From: Pseudomonadales bacterium
Lineage (GTDB): Bacteria; Pseudomonadota; Gammaproteobacteria; Pseudomonadales; Halieaceae
DNA length: 64,000 bases
Direction: 5' to 3'
Assembly: GCA_024234815.1 (NCBI GenBank)
Contig: JACKNO010000002.1
Coordinates: 124,001 to 188,000, forward strand
Shown: in pieces, positions 25,473-33,668 of the stretch
Numbering within the stretch: the first letter of the stretch is position 1
Layout: each line of letters opens with the position of its first letter
The notes under the pieces: generated by a model
Seen by the model: only the letters and a program-made list of their open reading frames with translations
What the model was told of the DNA's origin: nothing
Databases searched by the model: none
Made by a program: the position numbers and the translations under genes

Positions 25473-25666
25473 CAGCGACTCCCGGGAAGGCTCTGTGTTC
25501 CGGCAGGGCTTGCCGGATTGCGCGAAAATCTACCACACCAGGCTCAGTATGCCCAACGGGGACACCTGCCCCCCGGCCAGGGAGCGATCTGCCCGGCCAG
25601 GCCACAGGGTGGCGAATCTATCCGGAAACCTCGCCCATAAGGGCAGTACCCAGCGCGCGGGATCAA

Positions 25667-26506
25667 CTATCCATATTTGATGAAATCGAGGCAGCTGCGA
25701 TTAAACATGGCCTCGTGCTCCACCATAACCCAATGCCCGCACTCGCTCACCAGCACCAGGCGCAGGTGGCGCACGTTGCGGGCCAGGGCCATGATCCCAT
25801 TCTCCGGCATCATTTTCTCGTCAAGGCCCCAGAACCCGAGAACCGCGCAGTCCAGTTCAGGCAGGCGATCCGTCAGCACCGGCACCTTCATCGTGGCCAT
25901 GACATGGCCATTCATGATCTGCATGATCTGCATGCGTTCGGCCACCAGTTCATCGGTGGCAAACCGGGGGTTATACATCAGGCCAGTCGCGAACAGGTCT
26001 TTCATGACCGCCGGCGTCACCGGCTCACCGGAGCCGAAAACCTTGAAGACTTTCTGCATACCGGGCATCGCCTGGTACTCGGGCATTTCGCTGAGCCCGC
26101 CCGGAGCCATCAGCACCAGCTTTTCGACGATCTCGGGATGGTCAAGCGCCAGGCCGATCGCCACCGCGCCGCCGAGGGAATTGCCGATGACGGTACAGCG
26201 CTCGACGCCGGCACACGCCAGGGTCTGGCGGACGCACTGCACAAAAAATTCCAGCGGATGATCGACGTCGTCCGGTTTGTCGGAGAACCCGTAACCGATC
26301 AGGTCCGGGATAATACAGCGGTACCCCGCAGCGACCAGGGCGGGATAGTTACCCTTGAAATTGCTGTGGCCACTGGCGCCGGGACCGGAACCGTGCAAAA
26401 ACAACACTGTTTCAGCTTCCGCCGGGCCCTCGTCCAGGTAATGAATACGGTAGCCATTGGCACAATCCGCGTAGCGGCCCTCGGGTAACAATCCCTTCAT
26501 GGACAT
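25667..26506 (-). CDS. Alpha/beta hydrolase of the meta-cleavage-product hydrolase type (HsaD-like)
   Basis: A 279-residue C-C bond hydrolase-type protein. Catalytic residues are visible: S110 in GNSLGG, D229 in WGLDEK and H258 in CGHWVMVE. The oxyanion segment HGSGPGAS (38-45) with APGGLS is the MCP-hydrolase pattern (HsaD, BphD, MhpC). The ATG at 26506 has GGGGAG six bases upstream; ATGs at 26512 and 26500 are alternatives. It lies 28 bases downstream of the HsaA-like monooxygenase, so the pair probably acts on the same ring compound. No extradiol dioxygenase (HsaC) is encoded in the window, so the substrate is unproven. Confidence 0.85.
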   Translation of the reverse strand: MSMKGLLPEGRYADCANGYRIHYLDEGPAEAETVLFLHGSGPGASGHSNFKGNYPALVAAGYRCIIPDLIGYGFSDKPDDVDHPLEFFVQCVRQTLACAGVERCTVIGNSLGGAVAIGLALDHPEIVEKLVLMAPGGLSEMPEYQAMPGMQKVFKVFGSGEPVTPAVMKDLFATGLMYNPRFATDELVAERMQIMQIMNGHVMATMKVPVLTDRLPELDCAVLGFWGLDEKMMPENGIMALARNVRHLRLVLVSECGHWVMVEHEAMFNRSCLDFIKYG

Positions 26507-26534
26507 CGCCATCTCCCCATCTCTGTAACAGCCA

Positions 26535-27725
26535 TCAGATTGCGAAGTCCACGTTGTCTTCGCCGAACATAACGCCGCCCATGTTGACCGCAAAGGGTGT
26601 GGAGTGGTTGGCGACGTGAGCCTGGCTGGCCAGGATATCCAGGTGATAGCCCAACAGTTCGTTGCCCAGCCGGATGCCGCCGCTGCCGATGGCCTTGAGC
26701 ATACGACCGGACAGTTCCAGGCAGCGGTCCGCCACCACCGAGGAATCATAGCGATAGCGCACGCGGTCCTCGACCGGGATGGCCTCGCCCGCGCGACAAC
26801 AGTCCATCATGGCATCGAAGTTGCGAATCATGGTGAGCTTCATTTCCTCGATCGAGGTTTTAACCTCCGCCGCCAACTGGCGCGCCCGCGGATCGTTCTT
26901 CATTTTAACCGGCCCGGCCTGACGGGTTTTGGCCACTTCAATATATGCTTCCAATGCCCCTTCACAGGCGCCGAGAGTCGCGGTACAGACCGCACGCACA
27001 AATACCTGCATGAAGGGCATCCGGTACAGCGGCGCGGTGTTAACCGCGTTGCCCGGATTGTCACAGAGAAAGCCGTCCATCGATTTATGGGTGCGATGCT
27101 CAGGCACAAACACGTCGTCGACCACGATATCGTGGCTGCCGGTGCCCTGCAGCCCGACCACGTCCCAGTTTTCGACTATCTGGTAGTCGCTGATCGGCAA
27201 CAGGAAGGTACGATAGTTGGCCATATCGAACGGCGCATCGGGAGTGGGTACAACCGCACCCAGGAACGCCCATTTGCAGTGCTGGGAGCCACTGGAAAAG
27301 CTCCAGCGCCCGCTGAGGCGGAAGCCTCCCTCCACCACCTTGACCTTGCCCACGGGCGCGTACGAAGAAGAAATGAGCACCGTCGGATCTTCACCCCACA
27401 CATCCTGCGCAGCGCGGTCGTCGAACACCGCCAACTGCCAGTTGTGCACGGCGATCACGCCCAGGATCCAGGCGCTGGAGGGGCAGTGCCGGGCCACTTC
27501 CAGTCCCACCGAGTAAAACACCTGCGGATCCATTTCATAGCCGCCCCACTTCTGCGGTTGCAATATTTTGAAGAACCCCGCTTTATGGAAATCCGCTACC
27601 GTTTCGTCCGGCACCCTGCTCTCGGCCTTGCAACGCGCCGCCCGCTCCCGCAGGGCAGGCCCCATGGCCCGTGCCGCCGCCAACATTGCCTGAGCCCGGG
27701 GGCTTTCAAGTCCGTACTGGTTCAT
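26535..27725 (-). CDS. Flavin-dependent monooxygenase, acyl-CoA-dehydrogenase fold (HsaA-like)
   Basis: A 396-residue protein with the acyl-CoA dehydrogenase fold used by reduced-flavin monooxygenases such as HsaA (394 residues). Visible features are VADFHKAGFFKILQPQKWGGYEM near 41-63, SSAWILGVIAVHNW near 79-92, GRWSFSSGSQHC near 135-146 and GLQGTGSHDIVV near 182-193. The last is the ACAD-type flavin-binding region. The catalytic glutamate of true acyl-CoA dehydrogenases is not evident. AGGTGA precedes the ATG at 27725. No flavin reductase partner (HsaB) lies beside it. The likely role is hydroxylation of a phenolic ring. Confidence 0.82.
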   Translation of the reverse strand: MNQYGLESPRAQAMLAAARAMGPALRERAARCKAESRVPDETVADFHKAGFFKILQPQKWGGYEMDPQVFYSVGLEVARHCPSSAWILGVIAVHNWQLAVFDDRAAQDVWGEDPTVLISSSYAPVGKVKVVEGGFRLSGRWSFSSGSQHCKWAFLGAVVPTPDAPFDMANYRTFLLPISDYQIVENWDVVGLQGTGSHDIVVDDVFVPEHRTHKSMDGFLCDNPGNAVNTAPLYRMPFMQVFVRAVCTATLGACEGALEAYIEVAKTRQAGPVKMKNDPRARQLAAEVKTSIEEMKLTMIRNFDAMMDCCRAGEAIPVEDRVRYRYDSSVVADRCLELSGRMLKAIGSGGIRLGNELLGYHLDILASQAHVANHSTPFAVNMGGVMFGEDNVDFAI

Positions 27726-27857
27726 GATCTCACCTGCGTTTATATCCTGATGTATTGTCATTGTTGATATCACACCCCTGGTTAGTGGAAATCAGTGAAT
27801 CTGGCATAGTATTCAACGGCGCGAACCGGGCCGCATCCTCCATTTGGGGTATCGGGT

Positions 27858-28721
27858 TTATTCGACCACGGCGTCGCCAAAAACGGTGGACTCCCCGAAA
27901 AATAACCGCGGCGAGACTGGTATACGCCCGCCGGTATCCGTCACCCCGTACTCCTCCCCGAGCTCGGCAGCGATCAGGACCCTGCCGCTTTTGTTCATCA
28001 GGTCCGGATCTCGCGCCAGGGCGTCGATCACCCGGCCGCTGAACTCCGGCGATTCGGCGGTATCGACCATGCCTGCGTACTTCTCCGGCTCGGCCGCGAA
28101 TACCCGCCGGGTGCGCTCGGTAGACAGCAAGCCCATCCACAGCGACACCACGGCGACCCCGTGGGGCCTGAAATCCACCGCCATGTCGTGCGCCATCTTG
28201 TCCAGGCCCGCCTTGCCGGCGCCGTAGGCTGGCCCGTGCATATATATCCTGCCACCAAAAGAAGAGGTATTGACCACGAGTCCCCCACCGTTGGCCAGCA
28301 GCAGCGGCGCCGCGAACCATGTCGCGCTGTAGTGGCAGCGCAGGCCTACATCCAATATATCAACCAGCGCCAGCGGCTTGTCCCAGAAGGGGCCGGGTCG
28401 GGTCAGCGCGTCGTGGATCACCGTGGCGTTATTGACGAGGATATCCAGCCTGCCCTGCTCCCGCTTGATACGCTCAAAAAGTTGCTCAACCTGGCCATCG
28501 TCCGCGTGGTCGCAGTACACGGCAACACCCTTGCCGCCCGCGGCGGTGACCGCGTCCGCGGTGGCCTGCACGGTCCCGGGCAGCGGCGCCTGGCCCTCCG
28601 TGCGCGTGCGTCCGGTGACATACACCGTGGCGCCGGTCGCGCCCAGGGCTGTCGCAATACCCTTGCCCGCCCCGCGACTGGCGCCGGTGACAAGCGCGAT
28701 CCTGTCCTGCTTCAAGCCCAT
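27858..28721 (-). CDS. Short-chain dehydrogenase/reductase (DHRS1-like)
   Basis: A 287-residue SDR. It has TGASRGAGKGIA (about 13-24), YVTGRTRTEGQAPLPG (an extended loop typical of DHRS1-like members), NNATVIHD near 98-105, the NTSSFGG serine and the catalytic YGAGKAG. The C-terminal part is about 30 residues longer than in minimal SDRs. It is encoded on the same strand upstream of the HsaA-like gene, with a 132-base gap, so it may be a separate unit. Substrate unknown. Confidence 0.85.
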   Translation of the reverse strand: MGLKQDRIALVTGASRGAGKGIATALGATGATVYVTGRTRTEGQAPLPGTVQATADAVTAAGGKGVAVYCDHADDGQVEQLFERIKREQGRLDILVNNATVIHDALTRPGPFWDKPLALVDILDVGLRCHYSATWFAAPLLLANGGGLVVNTSSFGGRIYMHGPAYGAGKAGLDKMAHDMAVDFRPHGVAVVSLWMGLLSTERTRRVFAAEPEKYAGMVDTAESPEFSGRVIDALARDPDLMNKSGRVLIAAELGEEYGVTDTGGRIPVSPRLFFGESTVFGDAVVE

Positions 28722-28822
28722 GGCTGTTCCCCCTGCTCCCCTGTGCGCTACTATCGGGCAACCATACTAGATGCAGCGGCGGGCACAACCAAGCCGCCAC
28801 GGACGACGGTAGCCATTTCCCA

Positions 28823-29626
28823 ATGCCCCGGTGCAGAAATTCATCCAGTTCAGTCCGCAGGCTGCGCAATCGGCCCGCGGCATGGCTGTTGGCCGTCAGC
28901 GCGGCGCTTGCGGCCCAGGCCAGCCCGGCAGACGATGCCATAGCCGCAGATTCCAGGCAGGTGTACGACGGCGCTGCACCGGCCTGGCTGCGCGCCGTGG
29001 GCAAACTGCAGGTCCCGGGCAGCACCTACCGCGATGGCGTCAGCTCCCATCAGTTCGAAAATTGCAGCGCCACCCTGGTAACCAGCGCCACCGGCAGAGG
29101 TGCCGACACCATCATCACGGCCTGGCATTGTTTGGTGAACTACAACGACCTGAGCAGGACCATTACGTTTACCCTGCCGACAGGAGCGCGGGGCAGCTTG
29201 CAACGCGAGGCCTATCGACTGGCGGATGGCGGCGGCATGCACGCTGACTGGGCATTGCTGCGACTGCGTCAACCCGTCGCGCCAGGGGACGTCGCCGCGT
29301 TGCTCATTCATCCCGGACGCGCCAGCGCGGCCCGGGCGATCAGCATGGCTGGCTACTCGCGGGATACCGGCAAGGGCGATGGCGGCAACCGCCTGACCTT
29401 TGACCCGGTGTGCCGAATTACCGCGCAGGGACCGGAAATCACCGACAGCGATTGCCTGGCGCACAAGGGCGCATCAGGCGGCGCGGTCGTGCAACTCTCC
29501 GCGGCCGGTACGCCACAATTCAGCGGTGTGATCTCGGAAGGAAATGGCCTGGGACTGAGTACCTTCGTCCCCGTGGCGGCCTTTCGCAACGCGATCAGCC
29601 GGCACCTGGGGCAGCCGCGCCAGTAG
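28823..29626 (+). CDS. Secreted trypsin-like serine protease
   Basis: A 267-residue chymotrypsin-fold (S1) protease. After a basic start, a signal peptide is visible (RPAAWLLAVSAALAAQASPA, about 17-36). The triad is H102 in TAWHC, D142 in ADWALL and S218 in GASGGA, each in its usual motif. Pro- or disulphide-forming cysteines flank the site (C81, C103, C197, C211). It is probably periplasmic or exported. It lies between divergent and convergent genes with no operon partner. Confidence 0.88.
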   Translation: MPRCRNSSSSVRRLRNRPAAWLLAVSAALAAQASPADDAIAADSRQVYDGAAPAWLRAVGKLQVPGSTYRDGVSSHQFENCSATLVTSATGRGADTIITAWHCLVNYNDLSRTITFTLPTGARGSLQREAYRLADGGGMHADWALLRLRQPVAPGDVAALLIHPGRASAARAISMAGYSRDTGKGDGGNRLTFDPVCRITAQGPEITDSDCLAHKGASGGAVVQLSAAGTPQFSGVISEGNGLGLSTFVPVAAFRNAISRHLGQPRQ

Positions 29627-29666
29627 CGGGCGGGGTCGCGGCCGGGATACCCGACCGCCGGGAAGC

Positions 29667-30611
29667 TCACTGCGCCGACTGCTGCCGGGCAGGTGGCGGC
29701 GCGCCCACATGGACCTCGCCGCGAGCGTTTGCCAGTTCTATCTGTTTCTGGCGCTCGCGAAAGCGCGCTGCCTGGTCGGGGGTGAGCGTATCGAAGCAAC
29801 GGGGACAGCAAACTCCCTGCTGGTATTTATCCGACAACTTATCCTGCTCTGTAATCGGGTGGCGGCAACCGTAACACTGGTCATACTGCCCTTTTTCCAG
29901 GCGATGATTGACCGCAACCCTGTTATCGAAAACGAAGCATTCTCCCTGCCAGGTACTCTCCTGCTCCGGAACCTCCTCCAGGTATTTCAGGATACCCCCC
30001 TGCAGGTGATATACCTCTTCGAAACCCTCCTGCAACATGAACGCCGACGCTTTTTCACAGCGAATGCCACCAGTGCAGAACATGGCGACTTTCTTCTGCT
30101 TGCGCGGGTCAAGGTGTTTGCGCACGTACTCGGGGAATTCCCGGAACGTGGTCGTACAGGGGTCGATAGCGCCCCGAAAACTGCCTATGCCGTACTCGTA
30201 GTCATTGCGGGTATCTATCAACAGCACATCCGGATCATTCACCAGGTCGTTCCAGTCCTGCGGCCTGACATAAGTACCAACCCGCTGGTTCGGATCGATA
30301 CCGGCGATTCCCATGGTGACGATTTCTTTCTTGAGTTTTACCTTCATCCGGTAAAACGGCATATGGTCGTCCACAGATTCCTTGTGCTCGATATCGGCAA
30401 GACGCGCATCCGAGCGCAGGTAAGCCAGCACCTGGTCTATTCCCTGGCGACTGCCCGCGATAGTGCCGTTGATACCCTCCTGCGCGAGCAGCAAAGTACC
30501 GCGGGCGCCGGCCGCCTGGCAGGCATCCAACAGGGGTTCTCGCATGGCGTGGAAGTCGTCAAGGGTGACGAACTTGTAAAGCGCGGCGACGATGATTTCC
30601 GGTGCTGCCAC
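29667..30611 (-). CDS. trhO: tRNA uridine(34) hydroxylase TrhO (YceA), rhodanese family
   Basis: Oxygen-dependent tRNA-modifying enzyme that makes 5-hydroxyuridine at wobble position U34. The GTG at 30611 gives 314 residues; GGAGGGG lies just upstream and the bolA stop is only two bases away. It has an N-terminal acylphosphatase-like part (EGINGTIAGS, about 45-54), then a rhodanese domain with the active-site loop FCTGGIRCEKAS near 175-186. C-terminal paired cysteines follow (CYGCRHPI, CCPRCF). Length fits YceA/TrhO. Upstream codons in this frame run into bolA. Confidence 0.93.
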   Translation of the reverse strand: MAAPEIIVAALYKFVTLDDFHAMREPLLDACQAAGARGTLLLAQEGINGTIAGSRQGIDQVLAYLRSDARLADIEHKESVDDHMPFYRMKVKLKKEIVTMGIAGIDPNQRVGTYVRPQDWNDLVNDPDVLLIDTRNDYEYGIGSFRGAIDPCTTTFREFPEYVRKHLDPRKQKKVAMFCTGGIRCEKASAFMLQEGFEEVYHLQGGILKYLEEVPEQESTWQGECFVFDNRVAVNHRLEKGQYDQCYGCRHPITEQDKLSDKYQQGVCCPRCFDTLTPDQAARFRERQKQIELANARGEVHVGAPPPARQQSAQ

Positions 30612-30612
30612 C

Positions 30613-30936
30613 CTACTTCCCCTCCGCCTTGCTGCCGCCGTGGCACTGGGGCGATGCCGGTGCCGCCTGCTGGCGGGTCCGCCACTCTGCGGGGGTGTAG
30701 GCGTGCAACGCCAAGGCATGCACGGGACCCTCGAGCTGGCTGGCCAGTGCGGCGTACACCTGCTGGTGTCGCGCCACCTTGCGCAGACCGTCAAAGCGGT
30801 TGCTGACCAGCACTACCTTGAAATGGGTTTCCGAGTTTTCTGGCACACTATGCATATGGCTTTCATTCGCCACGTCCAGGAACGATGGCGCAAAATGCTG
30901 CACCAGCTGTCCCTCGATATCCCGCTGCACTGTCAT
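30613..30936 (-). CDS. bolA: BolA family protein
   Basis: A 107-residue BolA-type protein, which works with monothiol glutaredoxins in iron-sulfur cluster trafficking and affects cell shape regulation. The class II KH-like fold is recognisable: VANESHMHSVPENSETHFKV with the HxxH/S stretch (near 23-42) then RFDGLRKVARHQQVYAAL (near 48-65). A Pro/His-rich tail ends the protein. The following trhO GTG begins two bases after its stop, so they form an operon. Confidence 0.93.
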   Translation of the reverse strand: MTVQRDIEGQLVQHFAPSFLDVANESHMHSVPENSETHFKVVLVSNRFDGLRKVARHQQVYAALASQLEGPVHALALHAYTPAEWRTRQQAAPASPQCHGGSKAEGK

Positions 30937-30995
30937 GGTATGCCCCCTGAAAAAGAACGGGATTATAACCCAGGTGAGCAGGCCGCAACAGCCGC

Positions 30996-32039
30996 TCAGC
31001 TCCTGTCACGACGGCGACGCCCGGCGCGAAACTGGCCCGGCGTCTCCCCGGTCCACTTTTTGAAAGAGCGGTGGAAGGCACTGGGGTCGGTAAAGCCCAT
31101 CTGTAGCGCCACTTCGTTGATGGATAACTCCGGCCTGTCCAGCCACAAAATAGACGCCTCGCAGCGGGCTTCATCCTTCAATTGTTGAAAGGTTGTGCCC
31201 TCGCGCCTGAGCCTGCGTCGCAGGGTGGGCGCCGATATACCGAGCGCGCTGCTGATAGTCTCGAAGCCCGGAAATCCCGCGCTGAAGTCGTGACCCATCA
31301 TGGCCTTGACCTGCATCGACAAACTGTTGCTGTCGGGGTCACTGTCCATGATCAGCAACTGGTAGGGCGCGGTGCGCAGAAACTCCCGCAAGGAGTGCTC
31401 GGTGTGGACCAGGGGCCACGCCAGGCAGGCGCTGTCGAAATACAGGAGGTCGCTGGCCTGGCCAAAGTACAACGGGCAGGCAAACAGGCGCTCGTACTTG
31501 TCCGCCCGCGCGGGCTCGCTGCCGCGAAAATCCACTCTCTTGAGCTCCAGCGGGCGGCCGCAGAGCCAGCCAAAAAACCTGTGCCAGAGTGACAGTCCAT
31601 AGGCATCCGCTACTACCATGCGCGGATCCTCATCGCGCTCTATAGTGCGGTAGCCAACCCGGGCATACTGCTCACTGAAATTTGCGTATAACTGACTGCG
31701 CTCGTCAAAGAAGGTGCGGTAAAATTCCGCCGCCCGCTGTATCGCCTGACCGAGATTGCGGCACGAGATAATGCAATAGCACATCATCCTGAAGGCGCCC
31801 GGGGCAGTCAGCTCACTTCCGGCGAACCCGAACGTTTCATCCTGCACGAGGTGCAGCACTTGCTGGTAGACACGCGAATACTGCATTGCGCTGATTTCGC
31901 TGCGATAAGCACTGGCGGTGTCGTCCAGGGGGTCAAAGTCCAGGCCGGCATCGCGCAGGATCGCGCTGAAATCGTAGCCTCGATCAGCCACCATACGCAG
32001 CAGTGTACTCACGAACCGCGTGGGAACACGATCACTCAT
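30996..32039 (-). CDS. AraC-family transcriptional regulator
   Basis: A 347-residue regulator with an N-terminal effector domain (about 1-220) of the kind found in OruR/ArgR-like AraC proteins (PF12625-like). The C-terminal double helix-turn-helix covers about 235-335: ALGISAPTLRRRLRREGTTF and then INEVALQMGFTDPSAFHRSFKKWTG, the family signature. The signal is unknown. It is encoded upstream of bolA-trhO on the same strand but separated by about 60 bases. Its nearest divergent neighbour is the gene at 32176. Confidence 0.88.
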   Translation of the reverse strand: MSDRVPTRFVSTLLRMVADRGYDFSAILRDAGLDFDPLDDTASAYRSEISAMQYSRVYQQVLHLVQDETFGFAGSELTAPGAFRMMCYCIISCRNLGQAIQRAAEFYRTFFDERSQLYANFSEQYARVGYRTIERDEDPRMVVADAYGLSLWHRFFGWLCGRPLELKRVDFRGSEPARADKYERLFACPLYFGQASDLLYFDSACLAWPLVHTEHSLREFLRTAPYQLLIMDSDPDSNSLSMQVKAMMGHDFSAGFPGFETISSALGISAPTLRRRLRREGTTFQQLKDEARCEASILWLDRPELSINEVALQMGFTDPSAFHRSFKKWTGETPGQFRAGRRRRDRS

Positions 32040-32175
32040 AGGACTTTCGCACCCGGGACCAGCCAGGTCCGCAGTCTAACAGATGAGCTCGACCCGGGTC
32101 CCGGCGCCTCGGGGGCGAGACCCCCCCATAAATTTTCCGTATAATCTCCGCTATCACTTCGTGGAAAGCCGCCCT

Positions 32176-33018
32176 ATGGAAGCTCGCTATAATATCTACT
32201 TTGCCGGGCAATTGCGCGACGGTCACGACCTGGCCAGCGCACAGGCCGCCATGGCCAGGCTGTTCAATGCCGACGAAGCCACGGTGGCCAGGCTTTTCAG
32301 CGGCAGCCAGCAGCTGGTGAAACGCAATTGCGACAAAAGCACCGCGCTCAAGTACAAGCAGGCCATCGAGAGCGCCGGCGGCGTCCCCGTCATCAAGGCG
32401 ATCAGCGTGGCAACCCCCACCCCCGCCGCGGCCAGCGCTCCGATGACCGCTGCACAAAAGATCGCCGCACTGGCGGCGGCCCCCGAGCCCGCCATCCGCC
32501 GCGGGGCCCCGTCCCCGGAAGTACCGGGCGCTCAAGGGAACGATACTGCCGGGACTCCGGCCGGACAGGGCGGGCAAATCGAAGACAGCGCGTCAGGCAT
32601 CCAGCTCGCACCCGCAGGGACCCCGGTACTGTTGCCCACGGAGCGCGCCGCACCTGCGGCGAGTACGGTACAGGCTCCGCAACTCAGTGTCGGCGCCAGC
32701 GGAGAACGCCTGTCGGAGACGTCACCACCACCTCCGCCGCCACCGGATACCAGTCATCTCAGCGAGGGACCCGTCGGCGACATATTGCCCACCCTGCCTT
32801 CGTCGGCCACACCACTGTCGCCGGATACTAGTGCTATTGCCCTGTCCCCGGATGGCACCGACCTGTCAGATTGCGCCGCGGACCCCGCCGCGCCACCCGA
32901 CCTCGACCTGTCGGGTCTCGATCTCGCACCGGCCGGCGCCGACGTACTGGAACCGCAGTTCCGCAACAAACACGACACGCCAGCACCCGCCACCGACCAC
33001 CTGGCCCTGGAGGACTAG
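32176..33018 (+). CDS. Uncharacterised protein with small N-terminal domain and disordered tail
   Basis: I do not recognise a named family. The 280-residue protein opens with a compact, charged domain of about 70 residues (MEARYNIYFAGQLRDGHDL, MARLFNADEATVARLF, KRNCDKSTALKYKQAI ESAGG). It resembles short domains seen at the N-terminus of membrane or RDD-linked proteins in gammaproteobacteria. The rest is low-complexity Pro/Ala/Asp-rich sequence with a seven-proline run, and ends acidic. The ATG at 32176 follows weak upstream codons. An RDD membrane protein gene begins 52 bases downstream and is probably co-transcribed. Confidence 0.6.
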   Translation: MEARYNIYFAGQLRDGHDLASAQAAMARLFNADEATVARLFSGSQQLVKRNCDKSTALKYKQAIESAGGVPVIKAISVATPTPAAASAPMTAAQKIAALAAAPEPAIRRGAPSPEVPGAQGNDTAGTPAGQGGQIEDSASGIQLAPAGTPVLLPTERAAPAASTVQAPQLSVGASGERLSETSPPPPPPPDTSHLSEGPVGDILPTLPSSATPLSPDTSAIALSPDGTDLSDCAADPAAPPDLDLSGLDLAPAGADVLEPQFRNKHDTPAPATDHLALED

Positions 33019-33070
33019 TGCTCTCCTCAAGCACTGTGAGCGCCCCGCAAACGGTGGCTGGCCCCGAGCG

Positions 33071-33571
33071 ATGAACCAGGACGTCGACCTGCCCGCCCCG
33101 CTGTTGCCGCGGCGCCTCGCGGCCCTGCTATACGATATTCTCCTGGTGCTGCCGCTGATTATGGCCTGTGTCATCCTGGTGATGGGATTGAGAACACTGC
33201 TGGGATTCGGCGCCGCTGAGGACGGCACGGTGCGGCTCGACGCCAATCTCGTCCGCCTGCTGGCGCTGCTTACCACCATGGCGTTTTTCAGCTGGTTCTG
33301 GCTCAAGAACAGCCAGACTCTCGGGATGCAGGCCTGGCGGATAAAGCTCGTCACGTTTGACGGCGGCAAACCCGGCTTCCGCCAGATCATCCTGCGCTGT
33401 CTGGGTGCCGCACTGTCGGCGGCCTGTTTCGGCCTCGGCTACTGGTGGGTCCTGATCGACCGCAACCGTCGCTACTGGCACGACTATCTGTCGGGAACTG
33501 AATTGGTATTGCTGCCAAAGCCCAGGGCGAAGCAGAAAAAAAACCACAATCCCGCACCCGACGGAGCCTGA
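33071..33571 (+). CDS. RDD family membrane protein
   Basis: A 166-residue protein with the RDD domain layout. RRLAALLYDILLVLPL (Arg and Asp pair, about 14-29) leads a first helix, a second helix lies near 60-80, and LGMQAWRIKLV (near 85-95) with RNRRYWHDYLSGTELV at the end are family marks. The C-terminal tail is basic. RDD proteins are of mixed function (some are Na+/H+ antiporter-like). The ATG at 33071 is chosen because the longer in-frame start overlaps the previous gene heavily. Confidence 0.85.
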   Translation: MNQDVDLPAPLLPRRLAALLYDILLVLPLIMACVILVMGLRTLLGFGAAEDGTVRLDANLVRLLALLTTMAFFSWFWLKNSQTLGMQAWRIKLVTFDGGKPGFRQIILRCLGAALSAACFGLGYWWVLIDRNRRYWHDYLSGTELVLLPKPRAKQKKNHNPAPDGA

Positions 33572-33668
33572 GCGCCACTGCCGCGGCCCGGCAATTTCCG
33601 CTTTTGTATTCAGTTTGGGGCCGTATCGTCATACACTACACGGCTAATCACCAGCTCAGGAAAACCAC

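Noticed and set aside
26604..27767. Plus-strand 387-codon frame opposite the HsaA-like gene
   Set aside because: The minus frame carries the ACAD-fold motifs and a good ribosome site. The plus frame has no recognisable domain.
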